Source: DASUBV01 sp036510065 (GTDB taxonomy: Bacteria; Actinomycetota; Actinomycetes; Streptosporangiales; Streptosporangiaceae). From it: a DNA stretch of 64,000 nt. This document shows, piece by piece, positions 1 to 10,951 of this stretch. The position numbers and the translations under genes are program-made. The notes below the pieces were generated by a model. That model worked only from the letters and a program-made list of their open reading frames with translations. It was not told the DNA's origin and did not search any database. Position 1 is the stretch's first letter; every line of letters starts with the position of its first letter. The stretch is from contig DATCEO010000003.1 of assembly GCA_036510065.1 (NCBI GenBank), forward strand, positions 28,660 to 92,659, read 5' to 3'.

Positions 1-287
1 CGGAGCTTGATCGGAGTGGCCGGCTCGAACACGTCGGCCGCCGTAATACCCTCCGGCGCGCCCTGGGTCGCGTCGTACTCGCGGATCAGCGGCTCCGGCT
101 CCAGGCCCTCGGCCCGGGCGATGCTGCGGATGTGCCCGCGTGCGTAGAAGTCACCTCCGCAAGCGGAGAAGTCGTCATGCTCAATCCCCCGGATAATCGT
201 CTCGCGGATGCAGGTCCGCTGACTGACCTGCGTGATCGTGAGCCCGGCTTGGCGACGTGCCTCGGCCAGGGCGTCACCGATAGTCAC
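1..287 (-). CDS. RodZ-like helix-turn-helix protein (N-terminal part, cut by window edge)
   Basis: The open frame begins with GTG at 287 and runs off the left end of the window, so only about 95 residues are visible. GGAGG lies 7 nt before the GTG and decides the start. The protein opens with VTIGDALAEARRQAGLT, followed by an HTH unit and the FYARGHIRSIARAEGLEPEP segment, which is the pattern of the HTH_25 domain of RodZ-type cytoskeletal/cell-shape proteins. In Streptomyces a RodZ-like HTH gene lies directly downstream of ftsK, as here. The C-terminal membrane and extracellular parts would lie outside the window, so full RodZ architecture is inferred. It could instead be a plain HTH regulator. 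Confidence 0.8.
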   Translation of the reverse strand, partial: MTIGDALAEARRQAGLTITQVSQRTCIRETIIRGIEHDDFSACGGDFYARGHIRSIARAEGLEPEPLIREYDATQGAPEGITAADVFEPATPIKL

Positions 288-309
288 TCGGCGCCTCCAC
301 TGCTAGTCG

Positions 310-371
310 CACTGCGTCCGCCCGGGGGCGCGGGCGCAGTGACTACGTTCCCTGTTCCCGGCACCGGGAAC
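310..371. promoter_or_regulatory. Two adjacent dyads between ftsK and the RodZ-like gene
   Basis: CACTGCG (310-316) pairs with CGCAGTG (335-341), with an inner GCCCG/CGGGC pairing. Next to it GTTCCCGG (354-361) and CCGGGAAC (364-371) form a compact dyad with a 2-base centre. Both lie in the 195-bp gap upstream of the RodZ-like gene. They could be an operator, or a terminator/attenuator after ftsK. There is no T-run. Confidence 0.35.
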
Positions 372-482
372 GGTCACTAAGTGTAGACACGCAATTACGT
401 TCCGGCGAGGACCGGAGCGGCTCGGCTCGCGTCTTCCTCAAGTCTCTCGCCGGGCAGCTGAAACTGCCAATCTCCGGAACGG

Positions 483-3272
483 TCAGCTCGGGCCGCCGCG
501 CAGCGAGGCCAGCAGCTCCGCCAGGTCCTCCGGCCGGACCAGCACGTCCCTGGCCTTGGAGCCCTCGCTCGGCCCGACCACGCCCCGGCTTTCCATGAGG
601 TCCATCAGCCGGCCGGCCTTGGCGAAGCCGACCCGCAGCTTGCGCTGCAGCATGGACGTCGACCCGAACTGGGTCCCCACGACCAGCTCGGCTGCCTGGA
701 CGAGCAGCTCCAGGTCATCGCCGATATCGGCGTCGATCTCCTTGCGCTGGCCCTCCGGGGCCACGATGTCCTCGCGGTAGGTGGGCTCCATCTGGCGCTT
801 GCAGTGCTCGACGACCTCGCGGATTTCCTTCTCGTTGACGTAGGCGTTCTGCAGCCGCATCGGCTTGCTCGCCCCCATCGGCAGGAACAGCGAGTCGCCC
901 TGGCCCACCAGCTTCTCCGCCCCCGGCTGGTCCAGGATGACCCGGCTGTCGGTCAGGCTGGAGGTGGCGAAGGCGAGCCGGGACGGCACGTTGGCCTTGA
1001 TCAGGCCGGTCACCACGTCGACGCTGGGCCGCTGGGTGGCCAGGACCAGGTGGATGCCCGCGGCCCGGGCGAGCTGGGTGATGCGGACGATCGCGTCTTC
1101 CACGTCCCGCGGCGCGATCATCATGAGGTCGGCCAGCTCGTCCACGATCACCAGCAGGTACGGATACGGCACGTAGACCCGCTCGCTGCCGGGCGGGGCG
1201 GTCAGCCGGCCGGTCCGGACGGCCTTGTTGAAGTCGTCCATGTGCCGGAACCCGGAGGCGGCCAGGTCGTCGTAGCGCCGGTCCATCTCGCCGACGACCC
1301 ACTGCAGCGCGTCCGCTGCCTTCTTGGGGTTGGTGATGATCTGGGTGATGAGGTGAGGAATCCCGGAGTAGGCGGCGAGTTCCACCCGCTTGGGGTCGAT
1401 CAGGACCATCCGGACCTCCTCCGGGGTGGCCCGCAGCAGGATGGAGGTGATCACGCCGTTGATGCAGGTCGACTTGCCCGCGCCGGTCGCGCCCGCGATC
1501 AGCATGTGCGGCATCTTGGCCAGGTTTGCCACCACGGTGCGGCCCTCGACGTCCTTGCCCAGGCCCACCACCATCGGATGGTGATCCGCCGTGGCTACCG
1601 GGGACCGCAGCACGTCGCCCAGGCTGACGATCTCCCGGTCGGTGTTGGGGATCTCCACGCCGATGGCCGACTTGCCGGGAATCGGAGACAGGATCCGGAC
1701 GTCGGCGCTCTTGACGGCGTAGGCGATGTTCTTGCTCAGCTGGGTTACCCGCTCCACCTTCACGGCGGGCCCCAGCTCGATCTCGTACCGGGTCACGGTC
1801 GGGCCCCGGGTGAAGCCCGTGACCTGAGCGTCCACCTCGAACTGATCGAGCACCGCGGACAGCGCGTCGACCATCGCGTCGTTGGCGCGGGTCCGGGCCT
1901 TGGGGGCGCTTCCCGGCCGGAGCAGCGCGGCGGGCGGCAGCGTATAACTGGAATCACTGGAGGCGGCCAGGGTCAGCTGCTCCGGCTTCTTGGCCGTCAG
2001 GTCAGCCAGGTCCGCGAGGCTGTCGTCGGCCGCGGCTGCCGCGGCCGCGCCCTCGGCTGGCCCGAACCAGGATTCCCGCCAGCTTTCCTCGACCGCGGCA
2101 TTGCCCGCTGCCCGTCCCGCCGTCCCCGCCGGGCCCGGCACGCCGGGCGGCGGCGAGAACATCAGCCCGTCCGGTACCGGCTCGGGCTCAGCGACCGGGC
2201 GGCCCCTGGCCGCCGGGGGTCCGGCAGCGGCCTTGCCCTTGCCGGCCTGGCCGCGCGATAGCGTCCCGCCCAGCAGGGGCGTGTCATAGGGCAGGTCGTG
2301 ATCTCCGGCCTCGATGGCCGCGGGCCGCCCGGACTTGCCCCTGGTGAGCTGGCGGCGGCCGCGCGCGACCGGCTCGCCTTCCTCGCCCGCGACCGCGCCC
2401 TGGTCGAGCTCGTCTTCCGCCGGCGGCTTGCCCATCATGAAGCCGTGCAGGCCGGCGAGCCGCCGCGGCACCTGATGCAGCGGCGTGCCGGTCACCACCA
2501 GCAGGCCGAAGCCTGTCACGGCGGCCAGCACCGGAACGGCGGCCCACTTGGTCGCCAGGTGGACCAGCGGGGACGCGGCGATATAGCCGACCAGGCCGCC
2601 CGCGGCTCGCATCGCCGCTCCGCCGTTGGCCGGGCCGGGAGTGCCATCGGCGATGTGCAGCAGGCCGAGCGCCCCGACCAGCAGCGCCGTCCAGCCGATC
2701 ACCATGCGGCCGGTATCGGCGTTGCTGTCGGGGTGCCGCAGGAACCGGACGGCCAGCAGGCCCAGCAGGATCGGCACCGTCCAGGCAGCGGACCCGAACA
2801 GGCCCAGCATGACCGCGGTCAGCGGCTTGCCGATGAGGCCGAGGTGCCACCAGATGGCGGCGGCGGAGACGAAGGCCGCGCACAGGGCCAGCAGGCCCAG
2901 CCCGTCCCGCCGGTGCACCGGGTCCAGATCGCGGGCACTGCGGCCAAAGGTCCGGGCCACGGTGCCGACCGTGTGCGCGAGCGTCATCCAGATGCCGCCG
3001 ATGGCGCTCACTATCCAGCCCAGCAGGATGATCAGCGGGTTGGCTGGCGGAGGTGGCCGCCGGCCGGTCCTGGTCCGGCCGCTGCCGGTGCGGCGGCTGG
3101 CTCCCCGGCCGCTGGCAGCGGGACGGCCGGAACTGCGCCGGTAGGGTGAAGCGGCTCCGCGGCCGGCCCGCGATCGGCTGGCCGACCCGGTCCGGCTGGC
3201 ACCGCTCGCCTGACGCGGACGGCTCGCGCCGTTGCGCGGGCGTGCTGCGCTCTTGGGCGCACGAGTCGCCAT
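483..3272 (-). CDS. ftsK: DNA translocase FtsK/SpoIIIE
   Basis: This is the septum-located DNA pump that moves chromosome ends through the closing division site. The protein is about 929 residues from ATG 3272; an upstream in-frame start at 3308 would add 12 residues, but MATRAPKSAARPR looks like the natural N-terminus. A basic, Ser/Arg-rich N-terminal tail is followed by four or five membrane segments within the first 270 residues. A variable Ala/Pro linker comes next, then the motor: Walker A GATGAGKST near residue 595, Walker B LLVIVDELADLMM, and ATQRPSVDVVTG. The C-terminal gamma winged helix (FGSTSMLQRKLRVGFAKAGRLMD) is intact. Gene order with rnj and dapA upstream matches other actinobacteria. 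Confidence 0.95.
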   Translation of the reverse strand: MATRAPKSAARPRNGASRPRQASGASRTGSASRSRAGRGAASPYRRSSGRPAASGRGASRRTGSGRTRTGRRPPPPANPLIILLGWIVSAIGGIWMTLAHTVGTVARTFGRSARDLDPVHRRDGLGLLALCAAFVSAAAIWWHLGLIGKPLTAVMLGLFGSAAWTVPILLGLLAVRFLRHPDSNADTGRMVIGWTALLVGALGLLHIADGTPGPANGGAAMRAAGGLVGYIAASPLVHLATKWAAVPVLAAVTGFGLLVVTGTPLHQVPRRLAGLHGFMMGKPPAEDELDQGAVAGEEGEPVARGRRQLTRGKSGRPAAIEAGDHDLPYDTPLLGGTLSRGQAGKGKAAAGPPAARGRPVAEPEPVPDGLMFSPPPGVPGPAGTAGRAAGNAAVEESWRESWFGPAEGAAAAAAADDSLADLADLTAKKPEQLTLAASSDSSYTLPPAALLRPGSAPKARTRANDAMVDALSAVLDQFEVDAQVTGFTRGPTVTRYEIELGPAVKVERVTQLSKNIAYAVKSADVRILSPIPGKSAIGVEIPNTDREIVSLGDVLRSPVATADHHPMVVGLGKDVEGRTVVANLAKMPHMLIAGATGAGKSTCINGVITSILLRATPEEVRMVLIDPKRVELAAYSGIPHLITQIITNPKKAADALQWVVGEMDRRYDDLAASGFRHMDDFNKAVRTGRLTAPPGSERVYVPYPYLLVIVDELADLMMIAPRDVEDAIVRITQLARAAGIHLVLATQRPSVDVVTGLIKANVPSRLAFATSSLTDSRVILDQPGAEKLVGQGDSLFLPMGASKPMRLQNAYVNEKEIREVVEHCKRQMEPTYREDIVAPEGQRKEIDADIGDDLELLVQAAELVVGTQFGSTSMLQRKLRVGFAKAGRLMDLMESRGVVGPSEGSKARDVLVRPEDLAELLASLRGGPS

Positions 3273-3369
3273 GATGCCCACGGTAGCGAGCAACGCCAGC
3301 CGGTCCAAGCACCCCGATCCCGACCGCGTGTCGCGCCCGGGCGACAGCCACCAGCCGCGCGAACCAGCG

Positions 3370-4656
3370 TCAGGGCGGCTCGATCAGGCCGGACGCCGTG
3401 ATGTGCGCGCCGCTGCCTCCGAAGTCGCTGCGGGAAAGCGACCGGACGAGCTCGACGCCCGTATCCGCCGGGTCCGGTCGCGGGCTCCCGGCGCCGACCA
3501 GCTGGATCGCGGTCAGCCGACCGCCAGCGAACGCTCCGTCCGCCCGCAGTCGCACGTGCAGGATGGCGCTGTCGGCCGTGACCCCGCCCAGGCCGAGGGT
3601 GTCGTACCCGGCGAAGTTGCCGAGGCTGTAGGCGATCAGCCGGTGGCGGTACCACTGCATGGCGCGCAGCACGTGCGGCCCGGAGCCGAGCACGAGATCG
3701 GCGCCGGCGCTGATGACGGCGTGGGCGAAGGCGATCGGGTCGCCGCGCTCCTCGCCGAGGTAGGTCTCCATGCCCGGCCGTACATGCTGGGCGGCGGCTC
3801 CCTCGGCGCCGGCGTGGATGAAGACGATGACCAGCCGGGCGCGGGCTGCGGCCTGGCGCACGGCCGCCACCGCAGCCGGGATGTCCAGCAGGTTGCGGTC
3901 GTAGTCGTAAGGGGCGAAGCCCAGCAGGCCGATCCTGACGCCGTCGCGGACCAGGTAGGTGGTCTGCCCCGGGCGGCCCGTCCAGCGCAGGTGCGCCGCG
4001 GCCAGCGCCGCGTCGGTCTCCTGGACGCCGATCGGGCCGGCGTCGTCGGTGTGATTGTTGGCCACGTTGACGGCGGAGAACCCCGCCCTGTGCACCGCGA
4101 TCGCGAAGGCAGCCGGAGCCTGGAACGCATAGCAGTCGGCCGCGTGCGGGGCGCACTTGGTCGTGCCGCTGCTGCCGAGCGCGGTCTCCAGGTTCCCGAC
4201 GGTCAGGTCGCTGCGCAGGTCGCCGTCCACGTCAGCGAACAGGGCGGCCGGGCCGCCCGGCGGGTAGTTCCCCGCCGTGCCGAAGTTCATGTCGCCCACG
4301 TCGGTGATGCTGACGGTGGCCAGAGCGGGCGCGGGGCTGCCGCTGGCCGGGGTGCTCACGCGCGCGGCGCTGGACGGAGGGCCGCCGGAGGGCGCCGCCG
4401 CCGCGCCGGCGTGGCCGGCCGCCGCCTCGGGCTGGGCGGCGGCCTTCGGGCGCAGCAGGAACAGGACCGTGCCGCCCAGGGCCAGGACCACGACGATGGC
4501 GGCCGCCAGCCAGGATGACGCCCGATTCCGGCGCGCTCCCGGCCGCCGGGACGCTGGCCGGCGCCCTTGTCCCGGCCCGCTCCGGGACGCTGGCGGGCGG
4601 GCGTGCCGGGGCAGCCCAGAGCTGGATTCGGGTCCGTCCCCGCGCCCGGATGTCAT
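3370..4656 (-). CDS. CapA-family (PGA_cap) metallophosphatase-like membrane-anchored protein
   Basis: About 428 residues from ATG 4656, chosen because GGGAG lies 6 nt upstream; an in-frame GTG at 4671 would add five residues. A basic N-terminus leads into one membrane segment (SSWLAAAIVVVLALGGTVLFLL, here read as a signal anchor near residues 47-68), then an Ala/Pro linker and an extracytoplasmic domain. Motifs of the CapA/PgsA fold are present: DVGDMNFG, VGNLETALG, NVANNHTDDAG, and a late GSGPHVLRAMQWY followed by AYSLGNFAGYD. The family is linked to poly-gamma-glutamate capsule synthesis, but most actinobacterial members have no proven substrate. It sits 98 bp from ftsK and 140 bp from rnj on the same strand. 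The role is inferred from the family only. Confidence 0.85.
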   Translation of the reverse strand: MTSGRGDGPESSSGLPRHARPPASRSGPGQGRRPASRRPGARRNRASSWLAAAIVVVLALGGTVLFLLRPKAAAQPEAAAGHAGAAAAPSGGPPSSAARVSTPASGSPAPALATVSITDVGDMNFGTAGNYPPGGPAALFADVDGDLRSDLTVGNLETALGSSGTTKCAPHAADCYAFQAPAAFAIAVHRAGFSAVNVANNHTDDAGPIGVQETDAALAAAHLRWTGRPGQTTYLVRDGVRIGLLGFAPYDYDRNLLDIPAAVAAVRQAAARARLVIVFIHAGAEGAAAQHVRPGMETYLGEERGDPIAFAHAVISAGADLVLGSGPHVLRAMQWYRHRLIAYSLGNFAGYDTLGLGGVTADSAILHVRLRADGAFAGGRLTAIQLVGAGSPRPDPADTGVELVRSLSRSDFGGSGAHITASGLIEPP

Positions 4657-4796
4657 CGCTGGCTCCCTCACCGGGGTTCCGGCCAGCGCAGGCGACCGCC
4701 TGGCGGCGGGACCAGAGTAGGGCCGGGCGAGCTGCTGCGGGCATGATTGCCGCAGTTCCAGCCAAGAGGGACACGGTCCGGCCCAGACCGGTAGGA

Positions 4797-6491
4797 CTAG
4801 ACCTGGACGACGACCGGGATGATCATCGGGCGGCGCCGGTAGTTATCGCTGACCCAGCGGCCCGCCGTCCTGCGGATCAGCTGGCGCAGCTGATGCACCT
4901 CGCTGACGCCGTCGGCGGCCGCCCTGACCAGGGCCTCCTCCACCAGCGGGCGGATCTCGTCGAAGGCCGAGTCGTCGATGCCCGAGCCGCGCGCGTGGAT
5001 CTCCGGGCCCGCGACCAGCTTGCCGTTGGTCGAGTCCACCACGACGACCACCGAGACGAAGCCCTCGTCTCCGAGGATCAGCCGGTCCTTCAGCGACGCC
5101 TCAGTGACCTCGCCCACCGACATGCCGTCGACGTAGACGTAGCCGCACTGGACGTTGCCGACCACCGCGATCTTGCTCGCGACGAGGTCCACCACCACGC
5201 CGTCCTCGGCGATCACGATGCTCTCGGCGGGGACGCCGGTCAGCGCGGCCAGGTCGGCATGCGCCTTCAGGTGCCGCCACTCACCGTGGACGGGGATGAA
5301 GTTGCTGGGCCGGACCAGGTTCAGCACGTAAAGCAGCTCGCCCGCGGGCGCGTGCCCCGACACGTGCACCAGCGCGTTGCCCTTGTGCACCACCTGGGCG
5401 CCCAGCCGGGTCAGGTCGTTGATGATCCGCGAGACCGCGGTCTCGTTCCCCGGCACCAGCGACGACGCCAGGATGACCAGGTCGCCCTCGGCGATCCGGA
5501 TCGGATGGTCCCGGCCGGCCATCCGCGACAGCGCGGACATGGGCTCACCCTGCGAGCCGGTCGAGATCAGCACGATCTGGTCGGGCGGCAGCTCCTCGGC
5601 CTCCTTCAGGTCGACCAGCAGGCCGCCGGGCACCGAGGGCACCCGCAGGTAGCCAAGGTCGCGCGCGACGCCCATGTTGCGCACCATCGACCGGCCGACC
5701 AGCGCGACCTTCCGGCCGTGGGCCGCCGCGGCGTCCATGACCTGCTGGACCCGGTGCACGTGGCTGGCGAAGCAGGACACGATGATGCGCTGCTGCGCGG
5801 TGGCGAAGATCTCGTCGAGCACCGGGCCGATGGCCCGCTCGCTGGTGACGATGCCGGGAACCTCGGCGTTGGTGGAGTCGGCCAGGAGCAGGTCCACGCC
5901 CTGCGCCCCGAGGCGGGCAAACCCGCCGAGGTCGGTCAGCCGCCCGTCCAGCGGCAGCTGGTCCATCTTGAAGTCCCCGGTGTGCAGCACCAGCCCGGCC
6001 CGCGTCCTGATGGCGACGGCCAGGGCGTCGGGGATGGAGTGGTTGACGGCCATGAACTCCAGGTCGAAGGGGCCGAACGACAGCGTGCCTCCCGCCGTGA
6101 CCTCGACGGTCTCGGGCGGGATCCGGTGCTCGGCGAGCTTGCTGGTCACCAGGGCCAGGGTGAGCCTGGATCCCACCAGCGGGATGTCGCGCCGCTGGCG
6201 GAGCAGGTAGGGAACCGCCCCGATGTGATCCTCGTGCGCGTGGGTGAGCACGAGCGCCTCGATCTGGTCCAGCCGGTCCTCCAGCATGGAGAAGTCCGGC
6301 AGGATCAGGTCGATTCCGGGCTGGTCTGGCTCGGGGAACAGGACTCCGCAGTCGACGATGAGCAGCCGCCCGGCGTGCTCGAAGACGGTCATGTTGCGGC
6401 CGATCTCGCCGAGTCCGCCGAGCGCGATGATCCGCAGGCCGTCGACGGGGAGCGGCGGCGGCGGTCCGAGTTCTGGATGCGGGTGGCTCAC
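4797..6491 (-). CDS. rnj: Ribonuclease J
   Basis: A 564-residue metallo-beta-lactamase/beta-CASP ribonuclease that would process and degrade RNA by 5'-3' exo- and endonucleolytic cleavage. Seen directly: LGGLGEIGRNM at the N-terminus, the metal-binding HAHEDHIGA motif, VNHSIPDA, HTGDFKMD, TGSQGEP, and HVSGHA near the C-terminal half. Length fits RNase J (about 550-560). The start is GTG at 6491, overlapping the dapA stop in a GTGA junction, so it is probably translated by coupling to dapA. The dapA-rnj pair is conserved in actinobacteria. Confidence 0.95.
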   Translation of the reverse strand: MSHPHPELGPPPPLPVDGLRIIALGGLGEIGRNMTVFEHAGRLLIVDCGVLFPEPDQPGIDLILPDFSMLEDRLDQIEALVLTHAHEDHIGAVPYLLRQRRDIPLVGSRLTLALVTSKLAEHRIPPETVEVTAGGTLSFGPFDLEFMAVNHSIPDALAVAIRTRAGLVLHTGDFKMDQLPLDGRLTDLGGFARLGAQGVDLLLADSTNAEVPGIVTSERAIGPVLDEIFATAQQRIIVSCFASHVHRVQQVMDAAAAHGRKVALVGRSMVRNMGVARDLGYLRVPSVPGGLLVDLKEAEELPPDQIVLISTGSQGEPMSALSRMAGRDHPIRIAEGDLVILASSLVPGNETAVSRIINDLTRLGAQVVHKGNALVHVSGHAPAGELLYVLNLVRPSNFIPVHGEWRHLKAHADLAALTGVPAESIVIAEDGVVVDLVASKIAVVGNVQCGYVYVDGMSVGEVTEASLKDRLILGDEGFVSVVVVVDSTNGKLVAGPEIHARGSGIDDSAFDEIRPLVEEALVRAAADGVSEVHQLRQLIRRTAGRWVSDNYRRRPMIIPVVVQV

Positions 6492-7417
6492 CGGATCTTC
6501 ACGCCGCCTGCCGTGAGGTCCTCACGGAGCTGCTCGATCTGCGCCGGCGTCGCGTCCGTCAGCGGCAGCCGCACGGAGCCGCCGGGCAGGCCGAGCAGGC
6601 TGAGGGCCGCCTTGGCCATGATGACGCCCTGGGCCCGGGTCATGCCCTGGTAGACCGGGAGTACTGCGCGGTGGAGGGCCAGCGCGTCGGTCACGCGGCC
6701 GGCGAAGTAGGCCTCGATCATCTCGTGCAGCCGGTCCCCGATCACGTGCGCGTGCACGCTGATGAAGCCGCTGGCGCCGACCGACAGCCAGGGCAGGTTC
6801 AGCGGGTCGTCGCCGCAGTAGAAGACCAGGCCGGTGCGGGCCATCACGTCCGAGCCGGCGAGCAGGTCCGCCTTGGCGTCCTTGACGCCCACGATCCGCG
6901 GGTGCTCCGCCAGCCGCAGCAGCGTCTGCGTCTCGATGGGGGTAGCGGTCCGGCCGGGAATGTCGTAGAGCAGGACCGGCAGCTGCGTGGTGTCAGCAAC
7001 CGCGCTGAAGTGCGCCAGCAGCCCGCTCTGCGGTGGCTTGCTGTAGTACGGCGTGACGACGAGCAGTCCCGCCGCGCCCGCCCGCTCGGCGGTCCGGGCG
7101 AGCTCGCACGTGTGCGCGGTGCTGTTGGTGCCCACCCCGGCCACGACCGGGATCCGGTCTCCCACCGCCTCCACGACCGCGCGCAGCAGCCGTTCCTTCT
7201 CGGCGTCGGTGGTCGTCGGCGACTCGCCGGTCGTGCCGCTGATGACCAGGCCATCGTTGCGCATGTCCGTGATCAGGTACTCGGCGAGCCGGGCAGCGCC
7301 TTCGTAGTCGACGGCCCCGTCGCCGGTCATCGGCGTGATCATGGCCGTGAGATTCCGGCCGAACGGGGCATCGGGGGGCGCGCTGCCTCCGCCCGTGGGC
7401 GTTGCGGTTGCTGTCAT
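6488..7417 (-). CDS. dapA: 4-hydroxy-tetrahydrodipicolinate synthase
   Basis: A 309-residue class I aldolase-type TIM barrel that condenses pyruvate with aspartate semialdehyde, the first committed step of diaminopimelate and lysine synthesis. Motifs seen: GTTGESPTT near the substrate site, a catalytic Tyr in VVTPYYSKPPQ, LLYDIPGRTA, and the Schiff-base Lys in RIVGVKDAKAD. Start ATG 7417 has no Shine-Dalgarno sequence; instead TAGCGT lies 7 nt before the ATG, as in leaderless actinobacterial mRNAs. The gene overlaps rnj by 4 nt. Confidence 0.95.
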   Translation of the reverse strand: MTATATPTGGGSAPPDAPFGRNLTAMITPMTGDGAVDYEGAARLAEYLITDMRNDGLVISGTTGESPTTTDAEKERLLRAVVEAVGDRIPVVAGVGTNSTAHTCELARTAERAGAAGLLVVTPYYSKPPQSGLLAHFSAVADTTQLPVLLYDIPGRTATPIETQTLLRLAEHPRIVGVKDAKADLLAGSDVMARTGLVFYCGDDPLNLPWLSVGASGFISVHAHVIGDRLHEMIEAYFAGRVTDALALHRAVLPVYQGMTRAQGVIMAKAALSLLGLPGGSVRLPLTDATPAQIEQLREDLTAGGVKIR

Positions 7418-7424
7418 GGAGTGA

Positions 7425-7430
7425 ACGCTA
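7425..7430 (-). promoter_or_regulatory. Putative -10 element of a leaderless dapA transcript
   Basis: On the minus strand TAGCGT is followed by 7 nt and then the dapA ATG, placing the predicted transcription start at the A of ATG. No Shine-Dalgarno sequence is visible. No good -35 was found, so this rests on spacing and the TANNNT pattern. Confidence 0.4.
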
Positions 7431-7603
7431 CCGGGCCGGGCTTCCTGCGGGTACTGCCGGCGCGGCCGGTGTGGTGAAGACGCGGCGACGTGAGCTCGGG
7501 GGTACCCACGCCGCCGGCGTCTGTCTCAGTATCGCCCGCCATTGCACATGGCGTTACTCGTTGGACGCAATTCGTTAAGAGGCGGGTCGCGCCGGGGAAA
7601 TGA

Positions 7604-7640
7604 GCGGGGCCCCTCCATGTATGAGATGGAGGGGCCCCGC
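7604..7640. terminator. Perfect 15-bp stem hairpin upstream of dapA
   Basis: GCGGGGCCCCTCCAT (7604-7618) pairs perfectly with 7626-7640 across a 7-nt loop. No T-run follows on either strand. It lies about 330 bp past the HNH gene and 190 bp before dapA. It may stop read-through from the HNH gene or be a structured leader element. Confidence 0.55.
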
Positions 7641-7973
7641 CGGCCCGTCGGCCCTGGCTCGCCGGCTTCCCGGCTGCCGCACACCGCGTGACCCCCACCG
7701 GCACCGGGCCCCCGTCGCGCGAGTCGGTCTCCCGCCCCGCCCGCCGTTCCGGAGTCACCCTCAGGGTGGACCCGCCTCAGTGGTGAGAGCCGTTCTACTG
7801 CCAATCGCCGGGCCCGCACAAGGCCTAGGGACCCCTATTTCCTGGCATTTCCGCTGTCCACACCGCCGTCCACAGCCGGACGAGCGTTGTCCCCCGACTG
7901 TGGCGAGTTGTCAGCAGGGCTGTCCACAGACCCGGTGCATAAAGCGCGCGGCACAGGGCTAAGCGGCACGGGC

Positions 7974-8486
7974 TTAAGCGGCGCTGGGCTCCGACAGGTA
8001 GGCCACCCACTGCGGGTCGCCGTCGTGCGCCGCGCCGATGAGGCGCCAGTGCGCGCCGCGCGGGGCGGCCGGGTCGAACCGCAGCGCCCAGCCCAGCTCC
8101 TCGATCAGCCGGTCGGCCTTGCGGTGATTGCAGCGCGTGCAGGATGCCACGCAGTTCTCCCAGACATGCTGGCCGCCGCGGCTGCGGGGAATCACGTGAT
8201 CGATGGTGTCGGCCTTGACGCCGCAGTAACCGCACAGGTAATTGTCCCGGCGCATGAGGGCGGCCCTGGTCAGCGGCACCCGGCTGCGGTGCGGGATCCG
8301 GACGTACCGGTGCAGCCGGATCACCGACGGGACGACCAGCCGGGCCGAGGCCGAGTGCAGCATCCTGCCGTCCGCGTCATCGTGCAGCACCTCGGCCTTG
8401 TCCCCGAGGACCAGGCACACCGCACGGTGCAGTCCGACAGTGGTCAGCGGCTCATAGGTGACGTTGAGCAGCAATACCCGACGCAC
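7974..8486 (-). CDS. HNH endonuclease
   Basis: About 170 residues. Two GTG codons compete: 8492 and 8486. AGGAG touches the first directly and sits 6 nt from the second, so 8486 is preferred. The N-terminal half (VLLLNVTYEPL, the rest of a small beta domain) is followed by a zinc-binding HNH core: CGYCG, TIDHVIPRSRGG, W-E-N and CTRCNHRKADR, that is two CxxC pairs around the DH catalytic dyad. Single-copy HNH proteins of this kind occur widely in actinobacterial chromosomes with unknown targets. It stands alone on the minus strand, divergent from the peptidase gene. Confidence 0.88.
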   Translation of the reverse strand: MRRVLLLNVTYEPLTTVGLHRAVCLVLGDKAEVLHDDADGRMLHSASARLVVPSVIRLHRYVRIPHRSRVPLTRAALMRRDNYLCGYCGVKADTIDHVIPRSRGGQHVWENCVASCTRCNHRKADRLIEELGWALRFDPAAPRGAHWRLIGAAHDGDPQWVAYLSEPSAA

Positions 8487-8628
8487 TCGCACCTCCTGCC
8501 GGGTGCGCTCCTGTCGTGCCGCCGAGGCACCCTGTGACCAGTGTGACTGCCCGGCGGCCCGTCCGCCAACACCGATAGCCTACCGGCCGTCGTGGCGGGC
8601 CGGCATGGTGGCGTCCGGGCAGTATGCG

Positions 8629-8671
8629 GGCCGCCGGCCGCCGGCCGGGCCGGCCGCCGGCCGCCGGCCGC
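8629..8671. repeat. GCCGGCC heptamer-rich tract
   Basis: About five imperfect tandem copies of the self-complementary heptamer GCCGGCC lie in the divergent gap between the HNH gene and the prolyl oligopeptidase. They can form several alternative hairpins. Function unknown. Confidence 0.6.
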
Positions 8672-8733
8672 GCGGCAGCTCAGCGGCCGGGCCTGGCCTG
8701 ACGCACGGCGGTTTTGGCCCTAAAGTGCCAGTC

Positions 8734-10866
<2,133 letters not shown>

Positions 10867-10951
10867 CTGCTAGCTGCGGTAACGGATTCGGTCGGGCGCG
10901 AATTACGCCAGCCGGCGGCGGTCGCGGCCCGGTCACTGAAAGGATCTGGTC

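Larger units (their letters stand above)
7418..7973. other. 556-bp gene-free stretch between the HNH gene and dapA
   Basis: No convincing gene lies here. It holds a strong 15-bp stem hairpin (7604-7640) and three GTCCACA-containing 9-mers near 7854, 7867 and 7922, each close to the actinobacterial DnaA box TTGTCCACA. Short open frames in the stretch change composition at the hairpin and have no ribosome site. Confidence 0.6.

Noticed and set aside
354..371. LexA/SOS box
   Set aside because: Actinobacterial SOS boxes read GAAC-N4-GTTC; this dyad has the inverse order.
804..2261. 485-codon plus-strand open frame
   Set aside because: Antisense shadow of ftsK. It is open because of the high GC at third codon positions; it is His/Arg/Gly-rich with no recognisable domain.
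4515..6653. 712-codon plus-strand open frame
   Set aside because: Antisense shadow of RNase J and flanking genes, with atypical amino-acid content.
7850..7930. Cluster of three near-DnaA boxes as a chromosomal origin
   Set aside because: Each has a mismatch, there are only three, and dnaA, dnaN and an AT-rich unwinding region are absent.
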